NCBI RefSeq assembly: GCF_029892845.1
Contig: NZ_JARXVT010000001.1
Coordinates: 428,369 to 492,368, forward strand
DNA from: Aurantimicrobium minutum
GTDB lineage: Bacteria; Actinomycetota; Actinomycetes; Actinomycetales; Microbacteriaceae
Length of the DNA: 64,000 bases
Direction of reading: 5' to 3'
Position numbers and translations under genes: made by a program. A model generated the notes under the pieces. It made no database searches. It was not told where the DNA came from and saw only the letters and a list, made by a program, of their open reading frames with translations. Below are positions 55,724 to 63,114 of this stretch, one piece after another; the stretch's first letter is position 1, and every line of letters begins with the position of its first letter.

Positions 55724-56566
55724 GTGAGTGACTATCCTGAATATTCCTCTGATGTTGCTTGGTTTAAGGACACGATTAAGGGTTTGCAGGCTCAGGTTGA
55801 TGAGCTGAGCCGGGGTCGTAATGTTCCTTCTCTGGCTGGTATCCCTACGGGTACTTATCTGTATTGCGCTGGACGTAATGCTCCTGCTGGGACGCTTAAG
55901 ACTGATGGTGCTTCGTATGCGGTAGCAAACTACCCTGACTTGGCTGCTTATTTGCGTCCGAAGATTGGCACGGTGACGGTTTCTGTCGCTAACCCTGCTG
56001 TGTTTACGTGTGCGGGCCATGCTTTGGTGCCGGGGGATAGGGTTTACCTGACTACTTCTGGCGCTTTGCCTAGCGGTTTGGCTTCTTACACGGTGTATTA
56101 CGTGATTGCTTCAGGGCTGACGGCTGATGCTTTTCGACTGTCGGCTTCGTCGGGTGGTGCTGCTATTGTTACCTCTGGAACCCAGTCGGGAACGCACTCA
56201 GTGTACTTTTCCCCTTACGAGGCTGGAGCTGTATCCAGTGTAAATTTCAAGGTGCCCGATAATGGTGATTATGTTTTGGTCGGCACTCGTGCTGGCAGTG
56301 CAGAGTTTGGGTCTGTTGGGGCTACTTTCGGGGCGAAAACACACACGCTAACTTCTGACCAGATGCCTACTCATACGCATCGAGCTGGGTATGCAGACAA
56401 CAACTGGAAGATAAATTACAACCCCGGAGCTTCCACTCAAGTTTTGCTGAACTATGACGTTTTTACCCCTACAACTACTGCGCTAGATACAACACCTTCA
56501 GGAGGCTCTCAGGCGCATAACAACATTCAGCCGTCGCGTAGCGCAACCCTTGTAATCAAGACTTAG
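55724..56566 (+). CDS. Tail fibre/receptor-binding protein with switchable C-terminus
   Basis: A 280-residue protein from GTG 55724. A short coiled coil (residues about 10-30) is followed by a collar-like NVPSLAGIPTGTYLYCAGRN segment, a beta insert, and then the C-terminal cassette from about residue 178. The latter begins PDNGDYVLVGTRAGSAEFGS and ends AHNNIQPSRSATLVIKT, with HTH metal-ligand histidines as in trimeric phage fibres. The same cassette plan recurs four more times downstream without start codons, one of them inverted, so this C-terminus appears exchangeable. Confidence 0.88.
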   Translation: MSDYPEYSSDVAWFKDTIKGLQAQVDELSRGRNVPSLAGIPTGTYLYCAGRNAPAGTLKTDGASYAVANYPDLAAYLRPKIGTVTVSVANPAVFTCAGHALVPGDRVYLTTSGALPSGLASYTVYYVIASGLTADAFRLSASSGGAAIVTSGTQSGTHSVYFSPYEAGAVSSVNFKVPDNGDYVLVGTRAGSAEFGSVGATFGAKTHTLTSDQMPTHTHRAGYADNNWKINYNPGASTQVLLNYDVFTPTTTALDTTPSGGSQAHNNIQPSRSATLVIKT

Positions 56567-56979
56567 CCGATAGTGGTGATTATGTTCTCTCAGCAGTCAA
56601 GTCAGGGAGTGTAGAGTTCGGCAATATTGGCGCGAAATATGGGGCAAAAACTCACACGTTGAGTGTCACGGAAATACCCAGCCACACCCACACGCAAAAC
56701 TCTCACAACCACACGCAAGATGCTCACAGTCACGTAGTTTCTGCTAACTCATTTGCTGGGGACCGACAAGTTGCGGTTGGACCGCTTGGTGGAGATGGTG
56801 ACAAGTACTCTTTCACTGACTCAGGTAATGATGCCAGCACAAACACGGCTAACCTCTATGCCAGAAATACCACTGCAACAAACCAAGCTACAACAGCTAC
56901 AAACCAATCAACAGGCGGTGGCGGAGCACACAACAATATTCAGCCCACAGTGGCGGCTTTGCTTGTTATAAAAACATGA
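56567..56979 (+). other. Silent fibre C-terminal cassette 2
   Basis: Starts directly after the fibre stop codon at site S1. Read in the cassette frame it gives ADSGDYVLSAVKSGSVEFGN, a His-rich SHTHTQNSHNHTQDAHSHV stretch and the shared end AHNNIQPTVAALLVIKT-stop. No ribosome site or start precedes it. The variable part is longer than in cassette 1 and rich in Thr/Asn. Confidence 0.88.
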
Positions 56980-57318
56980 CCGAATAATGGTGATTATGTA
57001 ATGTCGGGCTATAAGCCGGGCAGTGCACAATTTGGCAGTATTGGCGCGGTTTTTGGCGAGAAATCACACACCCAGACGGTGGCTGAAATGCCTAGTCACA
57101 ACCACTCAATCTATGACCCTGGACATAATCACTACATGGATCAAGGGCCTTACACGGGTGGTGGAAACTACACTCCCCCGGGGTCTGATAATCGCTATCT
57201 AGGCAATGCTGGAACACGAATGAACACGACGGGTATAAGTGTGAATTACTCTGGAAGTGGTCAGGCTTTCAATGTGATTCAGCCGACACGTGCCGTTCTC
57301 GTTGTCATTAAGACGTAG
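56980..57318 (+). other. Silent fibre C-terminal cassette 3
   Basis: Begins at S2 right after the previous stop. It encodes PNNGDYVMSGYKPGSAQFGS, a variable Gly/Tyr-rich middle (DQGPYTGGGNYTPPGSDNR) and FNVIQPTRAVLVVIKT-stop. Internal ATG 57001 is within the conserved part and not a true start. Confidence 0.88.
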
Positions 57319-57680
57319 TGGATATTGGTGATTATGTCATCTCCGGACAGAAAAACGGCAGCCTAGAATTTGGGTCAATCGGTAAGACATACGGTGAGAA
57401 AACACATCTGCAAACCGTTGCAGAAATGGCCTCACACACCCATATACAAGATTCGCATAGCCACTCCTTAGGGCTTCCTGTAATGCCTAATGAGTGGGAA
57501 GCTGCTAACTATGGCGCTCAATATGGTGGTGGTTTCGCTAACAGAATTGTTGTCCGCGGTGGAACATGGGGCGCTGGAACAGCCTACGGATCTACTGCTA
57601 CTAACCAGTATTCAGGCGGAAATACGCCTTTCAACGTGATCCAACCCACACGGACGGCACTCATAGTAATCAAGACCTAA
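57319..57680 (+). other. Silent fibre C-terminal cassette 4
   Basis: Begins at S3 right after the previous stop. Encodes VDIGDYVISGQKNGSLEFGS, HTHIQDSHSHSLG, a variable region, and FNVIQPTRTALIVIKT-stop. Its TAA (57678-57680) overlaps the stop of the opposing cassette 5 (57677-57679 on the minus strand). Confidence 0.88.
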
Positions 57681-58026
57681 GTTTTGATTACAAGCAGAGC
57701 TGCAACTGTCGGCTGGACGTTATTGTGCGCGCCACCGCCACCCTGAACACTGATTGAGTGCGAGTGAATTGTTTTCGCTTGGTAACTAGAGTCACCACCC
57801 ACGAAGGCCCCAGCCCATGTATGCGGAACAAAGTTCGTACCACCGCCGGGCGCATAAATTCCAACATCGTTATACGCGTTATTTGCCGATGTCATCCCGC
57901 CGTGATTGTGGAGAGGCATTTGAGAAACGTCTAAAGTATGCGTTTTAGCCCCGTATTTACTGCCCACAGAGCCAAATTCAGCCGAGCCAGATTTCAGTGC
58001 AGAGATGACATAATCACCACTATCGG
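57677..58026 (-). other. Silent, inverted fibre C-terminal cassette 5
   Basis: On the minus strand, beginning at site S4. Encodes SDSGDYVISALKSGSAEFGS, LHNHGGMTSANN, a variable middle with GGGTNFVPHTW, and AHNNVQPTVAALLVIKT-stop. Inversion between S4 and any forward site would place it behind the fibre N-terminus in frame. Confidence 0.9.
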
Positions 58027-58109
58027 ATTATCCGAAAAGCCACCCCTCCCAGTAAGCCACAAAATCAATTCCCCTCATAGTAGGGGATTTTCTAGTTAAA
58101 GGAGTCCCC

Positions 58110-58916
58110 ATGGCAAGTGCATCAGGTGCGTTCAGTTCCTACCCGTCACTCCTGGCACTTCGCATCGAATGTTACGTAATAGCAACAGATGCAGCCAATA
58201 ACCGCTCCCTCGTTCGCGCAGACGCATATATCGACTTCTCCGGCGGCAGTGCAACGTCCTACAACAACACCGTCTCAATCAACGTAAACGGTAACGCCAA
58301 CTCTTGGAACATTGGCACACAGTCATACTCCGGCGCTGGTGCCCGTCTAGTCGTTAGCGGATTTGATACATGGGTTGGGCACGACACAAACGGATATCTC
58401 GGAAGTATCGGATTCTCAGCGAGCGCCTCCACCGGTGGTTGGGGTTCAGCCGGTGCAAGCAGCAGTCTCGGTGGGTTCACCGACTACGACCGCAAACCAT
58501 CAAATCCCGGATCATGTACCGGATTTCTTAACTCTGACAAATCCGTCACTGTAAATGCTGGAAGCGTTTCCTCCCCAGCAGGAACACCCACGTTCTATGT
58601 GCAATATGCCTCAAGCACCGACGGCGGAGCAACATACGGCGCATGGACAGCACAAAACACCATGTCCAGCCAAGCCTTCACCTATACCGGTCTAACGTTC
58701 GGACGTAACTACAAGTTCCGCGTGTGGGCTACCAACAGTGACGGCACATCCGGATACACCGAATCAGCAGCGATATTCATACCCGTCGGAGTGAAAGCAA
58801 AAGTAAACAACGTATTCGTGAACTCGACGTCACTCAAAGCAAAAGAGAACGGCGTGATGGTTGAGAAGCGAACGCTCAAAGTCAAGACAGCCTCAGGCTG
58901 GGTAAACCCGGTATAG
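58110..58916 (+). CDS. Minor tail protein with FnIII-like domain
   Basis: A 268-residue beta-rich protein. The first 130 residues are Gly/Ser/Asn-rich (STGGWGSAGASSSLGGFTDY); residues about 150-220 form a fibronectin-III-like domain (AFTYTGLTFGRNYKFRVWAT). The Lys-rich end (KAKVNNVFVNSTSLKAKENG) is typical of actinophage tail decorations. Confidence 0.75.
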   Translation: MASASGAFSSYPSLLALRIECYVIATDAANNRSLVRADAYIDFSGGSATSYNNTVSINVNGNANSWNIGTQSYSGAGARLVVSGFDTWVGHDTNGYLGSIGFSASASTGGWGSAGASSSLGGFTDYDRKPSNPGSCTGFLNSDKSVTVNAGSVSSPAGTPTFYVQYASSTDGGATYGAWTAQNTMSSQAFTYTGLTFGRNYKFRVWATNSDGTSGYTESAAIFIPVGVKAKVNNVFVNSTSLKAKENGVMVEKRTLKVKTASGWVNPV

Positions 58917-58924
58917 GAGAACAA

Positions 58925-59209
58925 ATGTTATTGCCAGCAAACCCGGCAGCTGAACAAATCCAACGCCTAACCGAAATCAACACTGATATCGATAAGCAGA
59001 TTCAACAGCTTCAAGAAACCCAGACGAAGAACACAGGAATTATTGAGGCGTTCACTCCTTCAGCGGAATGGGTCGAGATTCCAGACCCAGAGCCAGAAAC
59101 TGTGCCGGAGGTTCCATCCCCTCTTGATGTCCCTGAGACGATAACTGATCCATACGCTGACGTACCAGAAATACTGAAAGCGCCTGCCAAGAAAAGCAAG
59201 AAACAGTAA
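58925..59209 (+). CDS. Small coiled-coil protein before endolysin
   Basis: A 94-residue protein with a coiled coil in the first third (AEQIQRLTEINTDIDKQIQQ), an acidic Pro/Glu-rich middle and a basic KKSKKQ tail. Possibly tail accessory or chaperone; function unknown. Confidence 0.6.
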   Translation: MLLPANPAAEQIQRLTEINTDIDKQIQQLQETQTKNTGIIEAFTPSAEWVEIPDPEPETVPEVPSPLDVPETITDPYADVPEILKAPAKKSKKQ

Positions 59210-59254
59210 CGATTTAGTTAGCCCTTAGGGGCTTTCCGTATTTAAGGAGCAATT

Positions 59255-60529
59255 TTGGCTATCCTCAACAGTCCTCCAATGAGTTGGCAAGAGTTTAAGA
59301 ACATTCCCAATGGCACAACTGTTTTCAATCACCTTGCAAGTGAGTGTGTGGCGTTAGCTAACCAATACACGGAGGGTGTTTTGGGTGCCGGGTTTGTGAA
59401 CGTGAAGTTTGCACGGCATTGGATTGATAACCCGAATGTGCAGTCTGTTCACGGCTTCACACTCGTTCCTGTTACGGACGCTCGTGAGGGCGATATCTTC
59501 GTTGGTGTCGGTGGCCCTTATGACGGCTATTACGGACACATTGGTGTTGTTGTGCGTGGCTGGGATGGTTCCACATTCGGCACGATGGAACAAAACGTTG
59601 AAGGTCAGTATGTGTCGCGCCATAACCGTGGCGCTAACAACATTCTGGGTATTCTCCGCCCCGTAAACGCACCCGTATCAACTCCTGCATACACGACGCC
59701 TTCCGTTGGTTCACAGGGGGAGGGTATCCGTGCAGAAGGTGCCGACTGGACGTATTGGGTTCCTGGCACAAGCGACCAAATGACGGTACAGACCCGACTT
59801 GCAGAGCGTGGCTACTACACAGGCCCCATTGACGGGAACCTCGCTAGTGAAGCCTCAGTGCTCGCTATCAAGCTTGTCTGTGGAGACTTTGGATTCTTTG
59901 ACCTGACCTATTGGAATAGCGAGATGAATAAGAATCTCTGCCACGGCATCCTCCTCATGGCGCAAGCGTATGGCGGATATTCAGGCCGTATGGATTGGCA
60001 GATTGACGGTCACGTGTGGGCTGCGTTCGATGGTGCAGTTGCGGCCGTTGTGCCTATTCCTACACCGCCAGCACCCACAGCTGAACCTGCCCCGGCACCT
60101 ATCCCTGAGGTTGTTCCAGAGCCTACGAAAACCAAACCAACTGTGAAGCCAGAGAAGGCAGAACACAAACCCAAACCAGAGGAGAACAAAGTGGCAGAGA
60201 CAACGCTCACCCCAGAGCAGATAACAGTAATCAACACCCGAAAAATGGCTACCGATGCCCAAATTCAGACGTTGATTGCTACCGCGAAAGAAATCCCCCT
60301 GGATGACCCCAACGCGCCAGTAATCCCAGACCACATCGCTAAGCCTCTCTGGCTGATTCTCGCCCTCGTATCCTCTTCAACCCCTTACGCTTTCGCCCTG
60401 ACCGTCATCGACTGGGGAAACTGGGATGCAACAGTAGCAACGCAAGCAGCTGCGCTCATCGTTGCATGGTCTGGAACACTCGCATCCGTTCTTGGCCTGT
60501 CACGTTTCAGTAAATCAACTCCGAAGTAA
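59255..60529 (+). CDS. Endolysin fused in frame to a holin-like C-terminus
   Basis: A 424-residue protein. N-terminal CHAP-like amidase/peptidase domain (catalytic Cys in HLASECVALANQYTEG near residue 31, His in GYYGHIGVVVRG near 95). A peptidoglycan-binding domain follows (MTVQTRLAERGYYTGPIDGN near 182), then a Pro/Glu/Lys linker and a C-terminal part with two hydrophobic helices (about 370-415). A soluble lysin with a terminal membrane domain is unusual. An internal start may make the membrane part separately. Confidence 0.85.
   Translation: MAILNSPPMSWQEFKNIPNGTTVFNHLASECVALANQYTEGVLGAGFVNVKFARHWIDNPNVQSVHGFTLVPVTDAREGDIFVGVGGPYDGYYGHIGVVVRGWDGSTFGTMEQNVEGQYVSRHNRGANNILGILRPVNAPVSTPAYTTPSVGSQGEGIRAEGADWTYWVPGTSDQMTVQTRLAERGYYTGPIDGNLASEASVLAIKLVCGDFGFFDLTYWNSEMNKNLCHGILLMAQAYGGYSGRMDWQIDGHVWAAFDGAVAAVVPIPTPPAPTAEPAPAPIPEVVPEPTKTKPTVKPEKAEHKPKPEENKVAETTLTPEQITVINTRKMATDAQIQTLIATAKEIPLDDPNAPVIPDHIAKPLWLILALVSSSTPYAFALTVIDWGNWDATVATQAAALIVAWSGTLASVLGLSRFSKSTPK
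60191..60529 (+). CDS. Nested holin, internal in-frame start
   Basis: GTG 60191 is in frame with the endolysin and preceded by AGAGGAGAACAAA (GGAG at 60181-60184). The resulting 112-residue product has a helical N-terminus (AETTLTPEQITVINTRKMAT), two membrane helices (LWLILALVSSSTPYAFALTV; TQAAALIVAWSGTLASVLGL) and a basic end, as in small class II holins. No other obvious two-helix holin exists in the lysis region. Confidence 0.65.
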   Translation: MAETTLTPEQITVINTRKMATDAQIQTLIATAKEIPLDDPNAPVIPDHIAKPLWLILALVSSSTPYAFALTVIDWGNWDATVATQAAALIVAWSGTLASVLGLSRFSKSTPK

Positions 60530-60532
60530 ACC

Positions 60533-60895
60533 GTGTCGGAAGATATAACGGTTGCACTCATAGCCGTCATGGGTTCTCTCGGAGTATCCATCATTGGCTT
60601 ATTTGCTACCAGATCCAATGGCAAGAAAATCAACGCTATCCAAGCCGATACGAGAGCCTCACGTGCACAAGTCGAAAACTCTCACACAACAAACTTGCGT
60701 GTAGAGCAAGATGAACGCCACAGCGAAATGATGCTCCGTTTCGACGGAGTAGAGAACCGTTTCGATGGAGTTGAAAAACGTTTAGGGAACGTCGAATCAG
60801 ATATTCGCGGAATCCGCAAAGATGTTGGACGGCTCGACAACAAAGGCGAAAAACTCGACGACCGAATCCATGACCTCGAAAACCGAGGTAATTAA
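60533..60895 (+). CDS. Membrane-anchored coiled-coil lysis-region protein
   Basis: A 120-residue protein from GTG 60533. One N-terminal helix (VALIAVMGSLGVSIIGLFAT), then a long coiled coil with repeats (MLRFDGVENRFDGVEKRLGN). This matches a family of actinophage lysis-cassette membrane proteins (DUF2746-like). A second holin or antiholin role is plausible. Confidence 0.7.
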   Translation: MSEDITVALIAVMGSLGVSIIGLFATRSNGKKINAIQADTRASRAQVENSHTTNLRVEQDERHSEMMLRFDGVENRFDGVEKRLGNVESDIRGIRKDVGRLDNKGEKLDDRIHDLENRGN

Positions 60896-60975
60896 TGGAC
60901 GATATTGAAACAGTTGGCGGTTACACAATTCCGTTAGACCCTATGGATCAGCTCCAGTGTGATTCCTGCCAGTAA
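60895..60975 (+). CDS. 26-residue ORF after lysis gene
   Basis: A tiny ORF starting at ATG 60895, overlapping the previous stop (TAATG), encoding an acidic peptide ending QCDSCQ. The junction style matches real genes nearby, but the ORF is very short. Confidence 0.35.
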   Translation: MDDIETVGGYTIPLDPMDQLQCDSCQ

Positions 60976-60980
60976 AGAAA

Positions 60981-61021
60981 CTAGCTCCCCCTATTCAGAC
61001 ATGTTCTGGGTAGGGGGCTTT
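60981..61021 (+). terminator. Late-operon terminator
   Basis: AGC-TCCCCCTA pairs with TAGGGGGCT across a 17-base loop and is followed by TTCTTTCG. It closes the late rightward operon. Confidence 0.78.
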
Positions 61022-61041
61022 CTTTCGTTTAACCTGTATCT

Positions 61042-61269
61042 ATGACGCCACGAGAAATCCTTGCTTTCGCTGTCGAAGAATTGAAGGCTGAGTATGTACG
61101 TACAAGACGTGACCCTAGGCAGGAAGGCTTCAACAAGATTCGTGGCTACCACATCACACTTTTTGAAACGGTGCTGCAAACCGGGGGAGAAGTATCCGAG
61201 GAACACCGCAAACTAGCTATCGCCCTACTTGACGACTTGAAACGCGGCTGGAACCGAATTAGCCAATAA
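61042..61269 (+). CDS. Small helical phage protein
   Basis: A 75-residue helical protein (MTPREILAFAVEELKAEYVR, ending LLDDLKRGWNRISQ). Codon use resembles other phage genes. Function unknown. Confidence 0.55.
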   Translation: MTPREILAFAVEELKAEYVRTRRDPRQEGFNKIRGYHITLFETVLQTGGEVSEEHRKLAIALLDDLKRGWNRISQ

Positions 61270-61375
61270 CTGAAAGCTGGCAGGTTTCACACCACCACGC
61301 ACCGAGCCGTGGCTTGCAACGAGTTCCACAGCTAGGACAGTCAGGGTCTGTAGCGAAATCATCAAGAAACGTCAT
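61259..61375 (-). CDS. Zinc-ribbon micro-protein
   Basis: A 38-residue ORF on the minus strand with CPSCGTRC and WWCETC, a complete zinc-ribbon pattern. It lies within the gap between 61269 and the lipoprotein gene. Ribosome site is weak. It would be the last gene of the leftward right-end cluster. Confidence 0.5.
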   Translation of the reverse strand: MTFLDDFATDPDCPSCGTRCKPRLGAWWCETCQLSVIG

Positions 61376-61413
61376 AGCCAGACGATACAGACACCCACAA
61401 AATGATGCAGAAG

Positions 61414-61767
61414 TTATCCACAACCCACAGAAGTAAGTAACTCCACAGACTTCTCAGAACCCGGAACAGTCGGCAAAACACCTTTATCAGTCAAAGCCGA
61501 GACGGTAATCAACACAGACCAACCTTCACCGGCAGCTAGAAAATCACCAGGAAGAAGTTCTCCACTGCTACTTCTCGCATAAGTGAACTCTGCATCGCCA
61601 AGCTTCTCGAAGCAGTCTCCATAACGTTCTGATACTAGATCTATTACTTCAGCATCTGTTTGTGGTGCTGGCTGCCCTCCGTAAAGAGTTGGCGCTGGCT
61701 CTGGAGAAGCAGAACACCCTGCTAGAACGAGTGTGGAAACAGAAATGAGCACAATCTTCTTGAGCAT
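61414..61767 (-). CDS. Prophage lipoprotein (lysogenic-conversion candidate)
   Basis: A 117-residue secreted lipoprotein: basic start MLKK, hydrophobic segment and lipobox LAGC (Cys about 18). Then a Pro-rich spacer and a small domain with two further Cys (GDCFEKLGD, SVGCG). It lies between the lysis genes and the integrase on the integrase strand, the place where phages carry genes expressed from the lysogen. Superinfection exclusion is a plausible role. Confidence 0.75.
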   Translation of the reverse strand: MLKKIVLISVSTLVLAGCSASPEPAPTLYGGQPAPQTDAEVIDLVSERYGDCFEKLGDAEFTYARSSSGELLPGDFLAAGEGWSVLITVSALTDKGVLPTVPGSEKSVELLTSVGCG

Positions 61768-61790
61768 GAAATTCCCCCTTGTTTAGAACA

Positions 61791-62990
61791 TTATGCTTCA
61801 AGTTCACCCTGTAAGGGAAGAACGCCTGACATTGTTTGAGACATCATGTCTGCCATTTGAATATGGGCATCAGGCAAGAGGTGACCATAAACACCAATCG
61901 TTGTTGTGATGGACTCGTGCCCCATGCGTGCCTGAACGAACGGCAGAGGCGCTCCAGAGGCCACTAGCCACGACGCGTGAGTGTGGCGTAGGTCGTGCAC
62001 TGTAGGGCGCTTAGTGAGGGGTTTCGCGCCAATAGTGGCACATTCCTCTTCATCCATCGCTTTAGCGACAGCAGGTAGCCAAACTCGTGAACGGAAAGTA
62101 CCTGGCCAAAGATGAGTACCCGACTCTGGGCTAGGGAAAACAAGTTCATCACTGTTCCCCGGCTCTCCTAAAGCCGTAACAAGTTCATCCCACAGGGAAA
62201 TAGTTCTAACAGCACGAGAGGACTTAGGGTGCTTCAACACAGGCGCACCTGTAGCTGACTTCTTCCACGCCTTATCAATACGGATTGTTGGAGGCTGAAC
62301 ATCAAAGTTGATATCACCCCATGTCACGGCAGTAGCTTCACCCCAACGGCAACCCGTACCGGCAAGGAATAGCAGGAACCGCTTGTAACGGTCGTCTGTG
62401 AAGTGTAGGAGCGTTGCAAAGTCTGTACGAGACAGAAACACGCCCTCATGCTTTATCCCTTTAGAAAGGCGCGTACGGAAAGCCACATTGTTTGGGATGA
62501 TTCCCTCTTCAACAGCAGACTTCAAAACCGCACTCAACCCCGAATGATAATTCTTCATCGTCTTGGCAGAAATCGTCTTTCCCTTGTTGATTGTGGAATC
62601 TTGAGACTCCTGCCACGCAACCCACTTACCCACATCAGCCTTAGTAATAGCGCTGAGAGGATAGTCACCAAGAACCTGCAAGAAAGAACGCTCAGCGTTA
62701 GACATGTACCCGGCACGAGTACCTGGCTCAATACCGGTAATCAGACCAGACTCAGGGTCAAGATATTTCTCTGTGTACTCACGAAGAGTAGGCATGTCAT
62801 CTGGGCGGCCAGAACGATGCTTACGAACATTACGTGCAGCATCACCGCCGACCTTCTCCACAAGTGAAGCGAACTGGTAAGCGCCAGTCTCATTATCGAA
62901 ATTTTCTTGGCATTGCTTGTTCCCAATACGGAAACTAACGCGCCAAGTGATTGATCCACTGCGATTAGTACGGGGGCTTACGGAAGCCAT
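61791..62990 (-). CDS. int: Tyrosine-recombinase phage integrase
   Basis: A 399-residue integrase. N-terminal arm-binding domain, SAM-like core-binding domain (about 100-190) and a catalytic domain with the Arg in GTGCRWGEATAV (about 214), HDLRHTHASWLV (His-x-x-Arg), and GHESITTTIGVYGHL with the nucleophile Tyr. It sits 95 bp from attR with arm-like repeats in between, so it catalyses integration at tRNA-His. Confidence 0.95.
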   Translation of the reverse strand: MASVSPRTNRSGSITWRVSFRIGNKQCQENFDNETGAYQFASLVEKVGGDAARNVRKHRSGRPDDMPTLREYTEKYLDPESGLITGIEPGTRAGYMSNAERSFLQVLGDYPLSAITKADVGKWVAWQESQDSTINKGKTISAKTMKNYHSGLSAVLKSAVEEGIIPNNVAFRTRLSKGIKHEGVFLSRTDFATLLHFTDDRYKRFLLFLAGTGCRWGEATAVTWGDINFDVQPPTIRIDKAWKKSATGAPVLKHPKSSRAVRTISLWDELVTALGEPGNSDELVFPSPESGTHLWPGTFRSRVWLPAVAKAMDEEECATIGAKPLTKRPTVHDLRHTHASWLVASGAPLPFVQARMGHESITTTIGVYGHLLPDAHIQMADMMSQTMSGVLPLQGELEA

Positions 62991-63001
62991 TTAAACCAAC
63001 A

Positions 63002-63054
63002 ATCTGCCAACACGGTAGGCGTTCAATTCCTACTATGTTGGCAGATATGTTGGC
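63002..63054. promoter_or_regulatory. Integrase arm sites beside attR
   Basis: ATCTGCCAACA at 63002-63012 and its exact inverted copy at 63036-63046, plus another TGTTGGC at 63048-63054. They lie between the integrase start and the core repeat, and may also regulate the integrase promoter. Confidence 0.6.
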
Positions 63055-63084
63055 TCGTAGCTAGTAAATCCGCTACTTTCCTTT

Positions 63085-63114
63085 ATTTACTTGGGGTGAG
63101 TAACGGGCATCGAT
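63085..63114. repeat. attR core within tRNA-His
   Basis: Perfect 30-bp match to attL (30188-30217). It covers the T-arm and acceptor 3' side of tRNA-His plus seven flanking bases, so the phage restores the tRNA 3' end on integration. Confidence 0.95.

Larger units (their letters stand above)
56255..58026. repeat. Five dyad crossover sites of the fibre cassette array
   Basis: Sites: S0 56255-56275, S1 56567-56586, S2 56980-57000, S3 57319-57338 (all forward) and S4 58007-58026 (reverse). All share TGGTGATTATGT. S1 and S4 are identical over 19 bases (CCGATAGTGGTGATTATGT). In S0 and S2 the site is a dyad ATAAT-GGTG-ATTAT with an asymmetric GGTG centre. Each encodes the residues GDYV at the start of a cassette. 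Confidence 0.85.
30188..63114. mobile_element. Complete siphovirus-type prophage in tRNA-His
   Basis: A 32.9-kb element bounded by perfect 30-bp direct repeats (30188-30217 and 63085-63114). It carries in order immunity, early/replication, packaging, head, tail, tail-fibre cassette, lysis and integrase modules. Nearly all genes are rightward; only one repressor-type gene, a fibre cassette and the right-end cluster (zinc ribbon, lipoprotein, integrase) are leftward. Every essential module is present, so it may be inducible, subject to the two frame-breaking poly-G tracts noted separately. Confidence 0.96.

Noticed and set aside
57001..57318. Separate gene starting ATG 57001
   Set aside because: The ATG is inside the conserved GDYVMSG cassette start, lacks a ribosome site, and the cassette homology extends upstream of it.
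30188..57338. att core (GGGGTGAGTAAC) and crossover site (TGGTGATTATGT) as the same integrase target
   Set aside because: They share only GGTGA-TA over a few bases, which is too little to claim common recognition; left as an open question.
56255..58026. Diversity-generating retroelement as cause of fibre variation
   Set aside because: No reverse transcriptase gene, no template repeat and no adenine-biased substitutions are seen; whole cassettes differ, with one inverted.
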